Origin: Agarivorans sp. Toyoura001
GTDB taxonomy: Bacteria; Pseudomonadota; Gammaproteobacteria; Enterobacterales; Celerinatantimonadaceae
DNA: 64,000 bases
Assembly (NCBI RefSeq): GCF_005405585.1
Contig: NZ_BJEQ01000003.1
Span: 1 to 64,000, forward strand
Reading direction: 5' to 3'
The position numbers were made by a program, and so were the translations under genes. Positions 17,588-26,089 of this stretch are shown piece by piece. The first letter of the stretch is position 1; each line of letters starts with the position of its first letter. The notes beneath the pieces were generated by a model. It had not been told where the DNA came from. It saw nothing but the letters and a program-made list of their open reading frames with translations, and did no database searches.

Positions 17588-19471
17588 CTAGTCTAGCCAA
17601 GGACCAGGATAACCAATGCGATTAGGCGAGATGATAAACTCATCAAACCATGCAAACTCGTCTTTGGTGGCATTCCATTGGTCGCCACTGCTTCCGCCAA
17701 AAAAGGTACTAAAGAACACTTTGGTAATCTTATTGTTTGGCTCATCGGCTGCACGGAACATCACTTCGTCGTAGTAAGCGGCTTTTTTGCCATCTAACCA
17801 GCCTTCCATTAAACCATCGGTATACCCTGGAGTATTTAAGCGGAAGTGCATTTCCACATGGTGCCATTGGTTAGGAATAAACTTCGCTTGAAAACCCTCG
17901 GTATTCCACCACCAGCGGGTGCGGTCATGCGCAAAGTGAGTATAGAACTCGGCTTTACCCGCTTCGCGCCACATTAAACGCCCCTTCCATTCATGAGTTC
18001 GGTCAACAAAAGAAACCGAGCCAGACAGACCAGGAAGTTTACCGCCCAGCACAAAATCGAAGTTTTCATCAAACTTCACCCAGTAGGACAAGTACATTTC
18101 TTCGTATTCACCATTAATACTCATATGCCACTGAGCACCACTGTCAGAAGACGTTCGCTTACCTTGAGGGTAAAGGGCACGCACTGATTTTCCTGTTGGG
18201 CCGTAATGTACATCCTCGTCCACAAACAAACGCTGCTCCACAGCACCATTTACCCACTTGGTAGGAGACCAAGCATTAACCCACTCTTTTTTAGTCGGAA
18301 AGCCTGAGTTGAGATTGTCCATGTTGTAGTAAGCCACACCTTCACTTGGCTCTGGCGGCTCAACTGGGTCAACTGGAGAAATTAAGTCGTCGCCTTTAGA
18401 AAGGTCAACAACCCGAACATTATCGTAGCGAATATAAGTGGTTTTACTTGGTGCCCAACTCGAATCTGCACCACCATAAAAGGTGCTAAAGAAGAACCGG
18501 TTAATCAAGGTTTCATCGTTAATAGTGCCACGAAGGTCGATGTTCTCAGCAGAAGACACAACATCACCATCCACTTTAAGAACCACTTTACCGTCGTAGG
18601 CCTCAGGGGCGGAATTCAACTTTACTTCCAAGGCCAATTGCTGCCACCGACCACTAACAAACGCGCCCTCATAGCTGCGCTCACCATCGCCGCAACGTTC
18701 AATGCGATTTTGGCCGTAATAGTACGCTTGAGCAGAGCCATTAGGTCGCCACATGGGACGTACGCTCCAGCCATTTGGAATAGCTTCAGAGCACCCCGTT
18801 GTATGCACCGTTGGTGACAAACCCGGCAACTTGCCGCCACGAACAAACTCAAAACCATCTTCAAAAAAGATGTCATAAACTAAACTGTAATGTTCACCGC
18901 CGGGAATAGACACTTTAGTTTGCAAGCGTTCTGAACCTCTACTGGTAGGCGCATAACTCACCCGCAAGCACTGGTCGCGCCCATCACCACAGTCTTGAAC
19001 AACAGTGGTATCGTTAACATTTTTCCACTCATCTCCAGAGGAATAGGACTCGAAATCTTCAATGTAAACGAGGTTTCCTTCTGGCAATTCTGGCGGCTCA
19101 GGTATTACCGGCTCGCCAATTTGACAGCTAACCTGGTTAAAACTCCCCACCCCTTTAATTCCAAAGTCGGTACTTTCTCCGGGTTTTAACAGGCGGTTAA
19201 ACTCGCTACCAGAGGCTGTAAACACTTGTCCGGTATCTTTAACATCAGCACTCCACGCGCTGCTTAATGCCACATCGTTATCAAAAACAATATTCACATT
19301 CCAAACTTGGTTACTGCTTCCAGCATTGCTAACTTCAATATCTTTAAGCATGAAGCGTTCGCCACTCCAGTTCTTAATTGTGCCAATGGAACAATCAAGA
19401 CCAGCGCTTGCTTGGCCCGCATAGGCAACTAACAATAAAGCCAATGCTGGGCTTAGCGTTGCAGTTTTCAT
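17588..19471 (-). CDS. Secreted protein with CBM2 and two tandem PL14-like lyase domains
   Basis: Starting at ATG 19471 behind GGGAG, the 627-residue protein has a signal peptide (cleaved after QASA), a CBM2-type cellulose-binding module (about 25-115; WNVNIVF, LKPGESTDFGIKG), a Pro/Glu linker, and two PL14-like jelly-roll domains (about 130-355 and 375-625). Both domains have the GGKLPGL loop and an R-x-x-W/MWR strand. Domain 1 keeps the S-x-R...Y-x-Y set (SVRPMWR then YYY). Domain 2 has K-x-R and Y-x-H at those places, so its activity may differ or be lost. PL14 enzymes cleave alginate or glucuronan. It is last in a three-gene operon. The domain call is strong, the substrate inferred. Confidence 0.8.
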   Translation of the reverse strand: MKTATLSPALALLLVAYAGQASAGLDCSIGTIKNWSGERFMLKDIEVSNAGSSNQVWNVNIVFDNDVALSSAWSADVKDTGQVFTASGSEFNRLLKPGESTDFGIKGVGSFNQVSCQIGEPVIPEPPELPEGNLVYIEDFESYSSGDEWKNVNDTTVVQDCGDGRDQCLRVSYAPTSRGSERLQTKVSIPGGEHYSLVYDIFFEDGFEFVRGGKLPGLSPTVHTTGCSEAIPNGWSVRPMWRPNGSAQAYYYGQNRIERCGDGERSYEGAFVSGRWQQLALEVKLNSAPEAYDGKVVLKVDGDVVSSAENIDLRGTINDETLINRFFFSTFYGGADSSWAPSKTTYIRYDNVRVVDLSKGDDLISPVDPVEPPEPSEGVAYYNMDNLNSGFPTKKEWVNAWSPTKWVNGAVEQRLFVDEDVHYGPTGKSVRALYPQGKRTSSDSGAQWHMSINGEYEEMYLSYWVKFDENFDFVLGGKLPGLSGSVSFVDRTHEWKGRLMWREAGKAEFYTHFAHDRTRWWWNTEGFQAKFIPNQWHHVEMHFRLNTPGYTDGLMEGWLDGKKAAYYDEVMFRAADEPNNKITKVFFSTFFGGSSGDQWNATKDEFAWFDEFIISPNRIGYPGPWLD

Positions 19472-19546
19472 GGTATCTCCCAATATATATTTCAAATTTT
19501 GAGGGTGGTGCAATCGTCAATACACCACTTTGGTTTAATTAAAAGC

Positions 19547-21439
19547 TTAAAAAATACGTATTTTCACGAAATCACAAGCGTTGCTGGCATAAAAGTTAAT
19601 GCTGGTGCCGCTTATCTGATTACTTGAGCGATAGTTGCTATCGACATTCAATTGGCCTGCGCCATTGAGCGATTCCACCACGCCGCGAAAATCACACTGT
19701 TTATTACTGTCACTATCCCAAACCTGCAGGGTTCTATTCACTAAATTCTTGGTTAAATCGACGCAGCTCGAGGTGCGTAAATCCAACTCAACTCGGCCGT
19801 TGCCGGAATACTGATGACAACTGCTAGAGGGTGGAACAGGCTGATCGGGTAGTTTCTCTTCGCTACTTGGAATGAGCCGTAACCAGTTAAAATTAAACTG
19901 ACCACTATGTACTTCTATGCTTAGGTCGTGGGAACCAGCACTTAGCTCACCAAGAGAAAAGCGCTGGGTTTTATAAACATGGTAATCACCGGTGTTATCG
20001 ACAAGTTCATTAGAGAGGCGCACCTCTCCGTCAAGCAATATAGAAATCAACCCCGTATCGCGATTGGCCCCGGTTCGTAACTCAAGGTCATAATCCTTAG
20101 TTTGGTTTAACAGCAAGTCATAACTCAGGCTTTCACCATTGGAAATCCAACCAATGTTGTAACTACCGCTCGAATCTTGGGTGGCTTGTATATCTACATC
20201 ACCAGAACGGTAAGCCCCGCCTTTGTTGCCGGCTGCACTGTCAACGGCTCTGGCGTAATCTTCAGCTTGTATAGTTAACTCGCCTGAGCTTTTAGCAATA
20301 GGAAAGGTGAAATCATCATCGATATTCTCGCTACTACAAACCCACCACGGTTGCCCATTTGCATCTCGTTGATCGCAATCTTTACGCAAATAATCAGCAC
20401 ACTGCTCAGCAAAGTTATCCTTGGCTGTGCCTAAGAGTTTAGCTGCTGTAGTACAGGACAGATCATTCTTGGTGTCTACTGGCGTAATAGGCTGCGAATC
20501 ATCAGGGTTGGAACAATCAGTCCACACCTTAAAGTCATCCATATAGATGTACTCGTTTTTGGGGGAATGAAAACGTTCATCGGTGGCGCCACCACCGCGA
20601 TAGGTATGGAAGATCAGGTCGTTAATCTTAACGTTGCTTTTTCCCGCTCCTCGGTATTCAACGTCATCCATATCCAGCCCCACTTCACCATCAATCTCCA
20701 TGCGAAGTAAGCCGTCTTTCTGTCCTGGGGTATTTAGTTTGATGTACTGCCGAATGGTGTACCAACGATCCGCTTCCACCTGAGCAAACTTATAATCAAT
20801 ACCACAGTTCCCCTGCCTTGGTTCTAAGCGATTAGGAAAATAGCTATACACAACCAAATTGCCATTTTTGCGCCACATTAAGCGAGCTGAAAAGCCGTTT
20901 TTAATAGTGTCTAAGTTTTGGGTACAGCCAACCGGGATCCGTCCTGGCCCACCAGCTAAACCCGGCAACTTACCACCCGAAGCCCAAACAAAATCTTTGC
21001 CAAACTTGATGCGGTATTGCATTACCGCTTCATCGCTTTCAGTAAACTTTTGATCAAACAAAATACCACTGTTTGTGCCGCCAGCTATGTTGGCGGGATA
21101 ATGAGTTCTTAGCACGCCATTCCCCACTGCATTGCGAGCACGCCAAGTGGTTCCCGCGCGATCTAAACCTCGAACATCACCCGCTGCATTTTTTTCTAAT
21201 ACACCAAAGTCTGTGGTGGCCATCGCCTGGGTGTAGGAGCTAAATGCCCCCGAATGCTTATTAAAGTTGATGTCTTTGACCAATTGACAACTATTGGCAG
21301 AGTTAGCTTGAGATGAAACGCCAGCTAGCATAGCGCAAGAGGCTAATACCAACGCTTGGTAACCAGGCTTATATAATCGAGTGGGCACTCTAAACTGAAC
21401 AGCATTGGATGCCATTTGGTTTTTCCGTGAATTAAACAT
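19547..21439 (-). CDS. Secreted PL14-like polysaccharide lyase with CBM6
   Basis: The 630-residue protein starts at ATG 21439 (GGAGAG upstream); a TTG six codons earlier is less likely. A long N-terminal signal region (to about 48) is followed by a PL14-like domain (about 50-310) with GGKLPGL, SARLMWR and VYSYF. The spacing K-27-S-2-R-12-Y-2-Y equals the catalytic set I recall for the alginate lyase AkAly30. A Cys-rich linker (330-380), a CBM6 (about 385-530; ITIQAEDYA-like start, NWLRL end) and an unassigned 85-residue Cys-containing C-terminal domain follow. It should cleave a uronic-acid polysaccharide outside the cell. Middle gene of the operon. Confidence 0.8.
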   Translation of the reverse strand: MFNSRKNQMASNAVQFRVPTRLYKPGYQALVLASCAMLAGVSSQANSANSCQLVKDINFNKHSGAFSSYTQAMATTDFGVLEKNAAGDVRGLDRAGTTWRARNAVGNGVLRTHYPANIAGGTNSGILFDQKFTESDEAVMQYRIKFGKDFVWASGGKLPGLAGGPGRIPVGCTQNLDTIKNGFSARLMWRKNGNLVVYSYFPNRLEPRQGNCGIDYKFAQVEADRWYTIRQYIKLNTPGQKDGLLRMEIDGEVGLDMDDVEYRGAGKSNVKINDLIFHTYRGGGATDERFHSPKNEYIYMDDFKVWTDCSNPDDSQPITPVDTKNDLSCTTAAKLLGTAKDNFAEQCADYLRKDCDQRDANGQPWWVCSSENIDDDFTFPIAKSSGELTIQAEDYARAVDSAAGNKGGAYRSGDVDIQATQDSSGSYNIGWISNGESLSYDLLLNQTKDYDLELRTGANRDTGLISILLDGEVRLSNELVDNTGDYHVYKTQRFSLGELSAGSHDLSIEVHSGQFNFNWLRLIPSSEEKLPDQPVPPSSSCHQYSGNGRVELDLRTSSCVDLTKNLVNRTLQVWDSDSNKQCDFRGVVESLNGAGQLNVDSNYRSSNQISGTSINFYASNACDFVKIRIF

Positions 21440-21558
21440 ATGAAACTCTCCAAGCAAAAACCTGTAGCGAACACTAAGCTACTCAGGCAGCAAGACGAGG
21501 CATGCTGCATGAGTAAGAGATTTAAATCGCGAGGTTTAAGCTCAAAATAGATGAATGA

Positions 21559-23175
21559 TTATTGGCTACAGTTTGATAAAAACTGCCAGGAATTATCGCT
21601 ACCGGGCTCAGTTTTGGTATACCACTTGGCTAAGTAAAGCTTGCCTTCATGCACCATTTGGTCTCCCTTCTCAAGGTGATTGGCTTCGCCACCAGACCAA
21701 TCTTTGCGGGTCCAATTGGGATATACAGTTACACCTTGGCATTCACCAGCGTTATCTGAGTTATCGTTCCCACCGTTGTCCGAATCAAACTTTTCAAGCT
21801 GAAGCCAATTTAGATTCCAGGCGCCATCAGTGGCTTTAATAATCAAATCCTGTTGACCTTTGCTTAGCTCAACCTTATGGCTAAGAGTTGTCCAGTTTTG
21901 CCAGCCGCCTGTAGGGGCAATATCCAATAGCCCATAAACCTCGCCATCAACTGACTGCAGCTGCAAAGCCGTTTGGCGCTCTTGCGCTGCCACCCGATAG
22001 GAAACTATATATTGTCCCGCTTCACTAACATTGACCCGATAGGCCATGGTGTCACCAGCATCAACCCAACCAACATTCTCACCACCACCCACATCTGTGG
22101 TTGGCTGTGTTTTCACACCATTCATTGTGCAGTAATCTTCGGCCTGAATTTTTCCGGGAACAACGATGACCTCACAAGCTGGATTGTCATTACCGCCGTT
22201 ATCGCCCCCATTATCTTCTCCGGCAGTTGGCCAGTTTAAAATAATGTCTCGCGCTTTCTGGCCTGATTCAGTGTATGCACCGGAACTATCTAGTGCTGAA
22301 GCCCCCTCTAACTTGTCGTTATACGCCCAATTGGCATGGCTAATGTTGTTTTTCTCCAAGAAGGCCATCCAGGCATCAGTGCTGCTGTGGTCAACAGAAC
22401 CATCTCCGTTAGCACTCACACTACCCCATTCTGTGGCAAATAAAGCAATACCGTTATCTAGGGCCGTTCTTGCAGCAGAGCGCAGCCACTCGCTGTGAGT
22501 TGCAGCATAAAAATGTAGGGTGTAGGCAATGTTGACTCCATCAATAGGATCTTGTGAGGCTTCATCTACTTTTTGTGACCACTGAGGAGTACCAACAACA
22601 ATCAGATTGTCAGGGTCTTCAACACGAATGGCAGAAATAACAGCTTCTGAATAAGGCTTTATCTCAGACCAAGGTACCTGTAGAGGTTCGTTATAAATCT
22701 CGTAAATCACATTCTCATAGTGGCCATAATCTTTAGCCATGCGAGAGAAAAAGTTAATCGCTTCACTCCAATCGTGTTCATGGGCATGGTGAGAATGCCA
22801 ATCAATAATCACGTACATATCATTGGCAATAGCCGCTTCAACAACCCTACGAACCCTAGCTTCATTGCCATCGGGATCATCAAAGTAGCCTCCATTTTCA
22901 TCAACACCCATTGCTGCACGAACCAGCGTGGCATTCATGTCAGACTTCATTTTTTCAACTGCTGAGGCCTGGTAAAACTTTTCGCCACCCCATCCATTGT
23001 TACTCCAAAACAGGCTCATACCAGCAAAGCTTTTAGGCTCACCGCCAGCCAAAATTTGGTTCCCACTCACTGTTAATGGCTCTAGAGCATAAGCAAAAGA
23101 TATTGCAAATGTACTGGCTAATACACAGCCTTTTAACACTGCAGAACCAACATTTAATTTATTCCTTATTTTCAT
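21559..23175 (-). CDS. Secreted GH5 endoglucanase with CBM6 and CBM5/12
   Basis: The 538-residue protein starts at ATG 23175 behind AAGGAA. After a signal peptide ending in AYA it has a GH5 (subfamily 2-like) cellulase domain (about 30-310) with VIIDWHSHHAHEH, the acid/base motif IYEIYNEP and the nucleophile motif FATEWGS. A Gly/Asn/Asp linker leads to a CBM6 (about 335-460, IQAEDYC to NLNWLQLEKF) and a C-terminal CBM5/12-type module (about 480-538; YPNW, KLYLAKWYT, SWQFL). It should cut beta-1,4-glucan outside the cell. First gene of the operon with the two PL14-like proteins, 119 bases from the next gene. Confidence 0.92.
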   Translation of the reverse strand: MKIRNKLNVGSAVLKGCVLASTFAISFAYALEPLTVSGNQILAGGEPKSFAGMSLFWSNNGWGGEKFYQASAVEKMKSDMNATLVRAAMGVDENGGYFDDPDGNEARVRRVVEAAIANDMYVIIDWHSHHAHEHDWSEAINFFSRMAKDYGHYENVIYEIYNEPLQVPWSEIKPYSEAVISAIRVEDPDNLIVVGTPQWSQKVDEASQDPIDGVNIAYTLHFYAATHSEWLRSAARTALDNGIALFATEWGSVSANGDGSVDHSSTDAWMAFLEKNNISHANWAYNDKLEGASALDSSGAYTESGQKARDIILNWPTAGEDNGGDNGGNDNPACEVIVVPGKIQAEDYCTMNGVKTQPTTDVGGGENVGWVDAGDTMAYRVNVSEAGQYIVSYRVAAQERQTALQLQSVDGEVYGLLDIAPTGGWQNWTTLSHKVELSKGQQDLIIKATDGAWNLNWLQLEKFDSDNGGNDNSDNAGECQGVTVYPNWTRKDWSGGEANHLEKGDQMVHEGKLYLAKWYTKTEPGSDNSWQFLSNCSQ

Positions 23176-23725
23176 TTTTATTAATTCCTTTTTAGTCACC
23201 TCATTAACACCAGGCCACTCAATCAAGAAAAACGTTTAATAAATGACCAAGCCGCTAATTATTAAAAACACATAAAAACCAAACAATCAATAAAAATCAT
23301 CAACAGAAAAAATAATGTGAAAAACCATGAAACAAGTGAGATCGGCCACCAAATTTGTGACAAAAAACACCAAGGATTAAAAAATTTAATAAAGCAAAGA
23401 AATAAAAAATAAACCATTTAAAATACAAAAACATAAATAATATAAAATTTACAATAGGCTTTAAAAACTCATTCTTTATCAACGATAAAATCAACTAAGA
23501 CAAAGTAAATTGTTTATTCATATGGAGGAATATAGCTTCCATAGATAATGAACGAGTCACTAAAATCTAGGCCATATAGAATATAGCCAAGTGTAAAATT
23601 TGGTCTTGAACTTATCGCTTAAAATAGCCTTGCTTTATAAAGATCAAGGCTAACAACAAGGTAAGGAAATAAATCGATGAATTTAATTTATTGGAGAAAT
23701 GGATTGAAAACTTGGCATCTAAAAT
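23176..23725. other. Long AT-rich region upstream of the secreted-enzyme operon
   Basis: About 550 bases hold no convincing gene. From roughly 23240 to 23500 the sequence is strongly A/T-rich and could bind H-NS-type silencers or provide UP elements for the cellulase operon promoter. A small inverted repeat TATGGA/TCCATA lies at 23521-23542. A 16-codon reading frame at 23677 has a good ribosome binding site but nothing else to support it. Confidence 0.5.
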
Positions 23726-23752
23726 AATAACGGGCCTAGTAGGCCCGTTATT
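23726..23752 (-). terminator. Terminator of the SYLF-domain gene
   Basis: AATAACGGGCC (23726-23736) pairs perfectly with GGCCCGTTATT (23742-23752) over loop TAGTA. On the minus strand it is followed by a T-rich tract. It lies 20 bases past the stop of the minus-strand gene. Confidence 0.8.
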
Positions 23753-23772
23753 GGATAACAGTAGCTATATAT

Positions 23773-24318
23773 TTATTCGGCAGTAAAGTTAAACTTTTGC
23801 CCGCCAATACTAGCTTCGTACATTAAACCGCCTTTAGCTAAGGTAAATACTGCGTAGCCACTCACGTAGTGGGCTTTAGATTGAGTAGTGCCTGCTGCGG
23901 CACCAGTGCCAGATGTACCCGCTTGAGCAGACGCACCAACCGTTAAGGCCACCGCACTGGCTTGCGCGCCAAATTCAAAGCTGCCACTGGTAAATTCGTC
24001 GAAAGCACGTTTGTCTTGAAGGAAGATGATTTGGCTAAACGCTTGCCCACCAAGCTGGAAACCAAGTGTAACTTGACCCATATTCACGCTGCCGGTAGAT
24101 GCTCCGCCTCGGTAAACTTTACCTTCACCGTAAGCACCACCAATACCAATGCCACCTTTCCCTATAGTAGGAAACACCGCATAGCCATAAGCATTGTTAA
24201 AAAAGGGGGTGGTTCTATCAGATTTTTTAAACTGTTGTATTGTTGTCTGATAATCATCAGCCACCGCTTGAAAGCTCAAGACCAATACACCAATACACAG
24301 TGCCAACCATTTCTTCAT
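23773..24318 (-). CDS. Secreted SYLF (Ysc84) domain lipid-binding protein
   Basis: The 181-residue protein has a signal peptide (MKKWLALCIGVLVLSFQAVA) and a single SYLF/Ysc84 domain: YGYAVFPTIGKGGIGIGGAY, GEGKVYRGG, VTLGFQLGGQAFSQIIFLQD and the C-terminal GYAVFTLAKGGLMYEASIGG. SYLF domains bind phosphoinositides in eukaryotes; bacterial versions are periplasmic or outer-membrane-associated with unclear roles. A Ala/Gly/Ser-rich insert (about 125-145) lies before the last strand. Monocistronic with its own terminator. Confidence 0.85.
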   Translation of the reverse strand: MKKWLALCIGVLVLSFQAVADDYQTTIQQFKKSDRTTPFFNNAYGYAVFPTIGKGGIGIGGAYGEGKVYRGGASTGSVNMGQVTLGFQLGGQAFSQIIFLQDKRAFDEFTSGSFEFGAQASAVALTVGASAQAGTSGTGAAAGTTQSKAHYVSGYAVFTLAKGGLMYEASIGGQKFNFTAE

Positions 24319-24352
24319 AAATAAACGTCCCTAGATGTGGAGTAAGGTGCAA

Positions 24353-24389
24353 GCAGCATACACGATGTATATAAAAATCGGTATGCTGC
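24353..24389. terminator. Hairpin between galM and the SYLF gene
   Basis: GCAGCATAC (24353-24361) pairs with GTATGCTGC (24381-24389), and CGAT/ATCG extends the stem past a one-base bulge. No proper T-run follows on the minus strand, so it may be a weak terminator or mRNA-stabilising hairpin between the two minus-strand genes. Confidence 0.4.
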
Positions 24390-24417
24390 GCAAAAATACT
24401 TCTAAGGGACTGTAAAC

Positions 24418-25449
24418 TTAGGCCTTTGGTTGATATATGTGATAACGCGTTTGATAGCGGTAGGTTTCGCCAGGTTCTAGCCAGCAACTTTGGTGCGGCC
24501 AATCTGGGCGATTAGGTGAATCTGGTAAGAACTGAGTTTCTAACGCTACGCCGCTATGCGCTTGATAAGTTTCTCCGTTAAACCCTGGATTACCGGTTAA
24601 GAAGTTGCCGGTATAAAGCTGAATAGCCGGTTTGTTGGTATACACCTCCATGGCTAATGAGGCATCGTCGGCCACGATTCGCGCCACAGCCTCTCCACTC
24701 TCTATTACAGATTTTTGCAATAAGTAGCTGTGGTCATACCCGCCGACTAGTTGTTGGTCGGCGTCTTTTTTCAAATCATCGGCAATGGCTTTAGCCTGCC
24801 TAAAATCAAAGCCTGTATCACTCACCTCTTTTAATCCGTCTACCGGAATACCATCTTCTGCTACAGGCAAGTATTGGTCGGCGGCAATGTATAGTTGATG
24901 CTGCAAAATAGTAGAACTCGCGGCATTCAAGTTAAAGTAACTGTGGTCAGTTAGGTTCACTGGGCAGGCTTTATCTACTGTTGCCGAGTAGTCCAACACT
25001 AATTGGTTATCTTCATCTAGGGTGTAATCAAGCTGTGCTTGCATGTTGCCCGGAAAACCACATTCGCCGTCTGGCGAGATAATGGTAAAGCGTACTTTGT
25101 TGTCAGCTAGTTGTTCGCCATGCCAGTCTCGGTGACTAAAGTCACTGGCGCCATGCAGTTGGTGTTCACCTTGGTTAGCTTTTAAAACAATGCCTTTGCC
25201 TTGATACTCGATATGCGCTTGTTTAATACGGTTAGCATAACGGCCAACGGTAGCGCCCAAAAATGCGTTTTGTTTTAGGTAATCGTCAAAGCTGTCGCAA
25301 CCCAGAACTACTTCTCGTAACTCGCCGCTGCTCATTTTAATCTTTAAGCTGGCCAAGGTTGCCCCCCAAGCCAGTAGCGTTGCTTCACTGCCTTGTTTAT
25401 TTTTTAAGGTAAACGTTTGCACTTCGGGGTTGGATTTAGCGAACGACAT
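24418..25449 (-). CDS. galM: Galactose mutarotase (aldose 1-epimerase)
   Basis: The 343-residue protein has the GalM motifs: GRYANRIKQ (near 69), the catalytic His in NLTDHSYFNLN (near 169), GYDHSY (near 233) and the catalytic Glu in GVALETQFLPDSPN (near 303). It interconverts alpha and beta anomers of galactose or glucose in the cytoplasm; no signal peptide is present. ATG follows AGGAG. Other gal genes are not adjacent, so it may serve sugars from the neighbouring secreted polysaccharide enzymes in a general way. Confidence 0.93.
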   Translation of the reverse strand: MSFAKSNPEVQTFTLKNKQGSEATLLAWGATLASLKIKMSSGELREVVLGCDSFDDYLKQNAFLGATVGRYANRIKQAHIEYQGKGIVLKANQGEHQLHGASDFSHRDWHGEQLADNKVRFTIISPDGECGFPGNMQAQLDYTLDEDNQLVLDYSATVDKACPVNLTDHSYFNLNAASSTILQHQLYIAADQYLPVAEDGIPVDGLKEVSDTGFDFRQAKAIADDLKKDADQQLVGGYDHSYLLQKSVIESGEAVARIVADDASLAMEVYTNKPAIQLYTGNFLTGNPGFNGETYQAHSGVALETQFLPDSPNRPDWPHQSCWLEPGETYRYQTRYHIYQPKA

Positions 25450-25723
25450 TTACAGCTCCTAGATAAATAATAATAGGGGGTAGGTTAAGTCTTTACGCTT
25501 GGCATAAACTAAAGCCAAGGCCAGCGGGGCTTACAGAGTACTTAACCTAGATGATTACACGATAATATATTTACCAAACAAATCTACCTAAGCATAAAAA
25601 ACATAATGCGCTTAACAAGAAATTTGTGAGGCTTATCGCCTTATCCTAGCCTTAAGCAAGCGGTGTTTCATCACTTACACGCCAGCGTTATACTGTGTTT
25701 GGCGCAAACCATAAGGATTAGCT

Positions 25724-26071
25724 TTGTCATACTCGTTGCTTCATACAGGTGTTATTGGAATAACCACATTGCTGCTCACCGCATGCTCTACTGGGTATCA
25801 TGGCTCTTACGCCGAACGCAGTTTTTATCAAGGGGATGCCAGTAGCCTTAACTATATTGGGCCAGCAAGTGGCGAACACTGCCAAACTCATGCTTTATAC
25901 CTTCTCCCATTAAAACAAAGCCCTTCTACTCAGCTGGCACTGCAGCAAGCTAAACAGTCACAAGCGGCCACTTTAATGCTAAGCGATGTAAGCATTAGTG
26001 ATACCACTAAATGGCGAGTAGGTTATGCGATACAGTGCATTACTGTTGAGGCCGATGCTTACGGTAAATAG
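25724..26071 (+). CDS. Small putative lipoprotein, function unknown
   Basis: A TTG start at 25724 sits 7 bases after AAGGA. The 115-residue product has a lipoprotein signal with lipobox LTAC (Cys21), then a small mature domain with a Cys pair (Cys53, and the near-terminal Cys in YAIQCITVEA). The mature pattern GEHCQTHALYLLPL...GYAIQCITVEA resembles small TRL-like lipoproteins, but I am not certain of the family. It converges with the binding-protein gene 18 bases away. The TTG start is chosen because it gives a complete signal peptide. Confidence 0.6.
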   Translation: MSYSLLHTGVIGITTLLLTACSTGYHGSYAERSFYQGDASSLNYIGPASGEHCQTHALYLLPLKQSPSTQLALQQAKQSQAATLMLSDVSISDTTKWRVGYAIQCITVEADAYGK

Positions 26072-26089
26072 GCTTACATTTACCGATGA

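Noticed and set aside
23677-23727. 16-codon reading frame with a good ribosome binding site
   Set aside because: Too short and without promoter or homology evidence; the following hairpin fits the opposite-strand gene.
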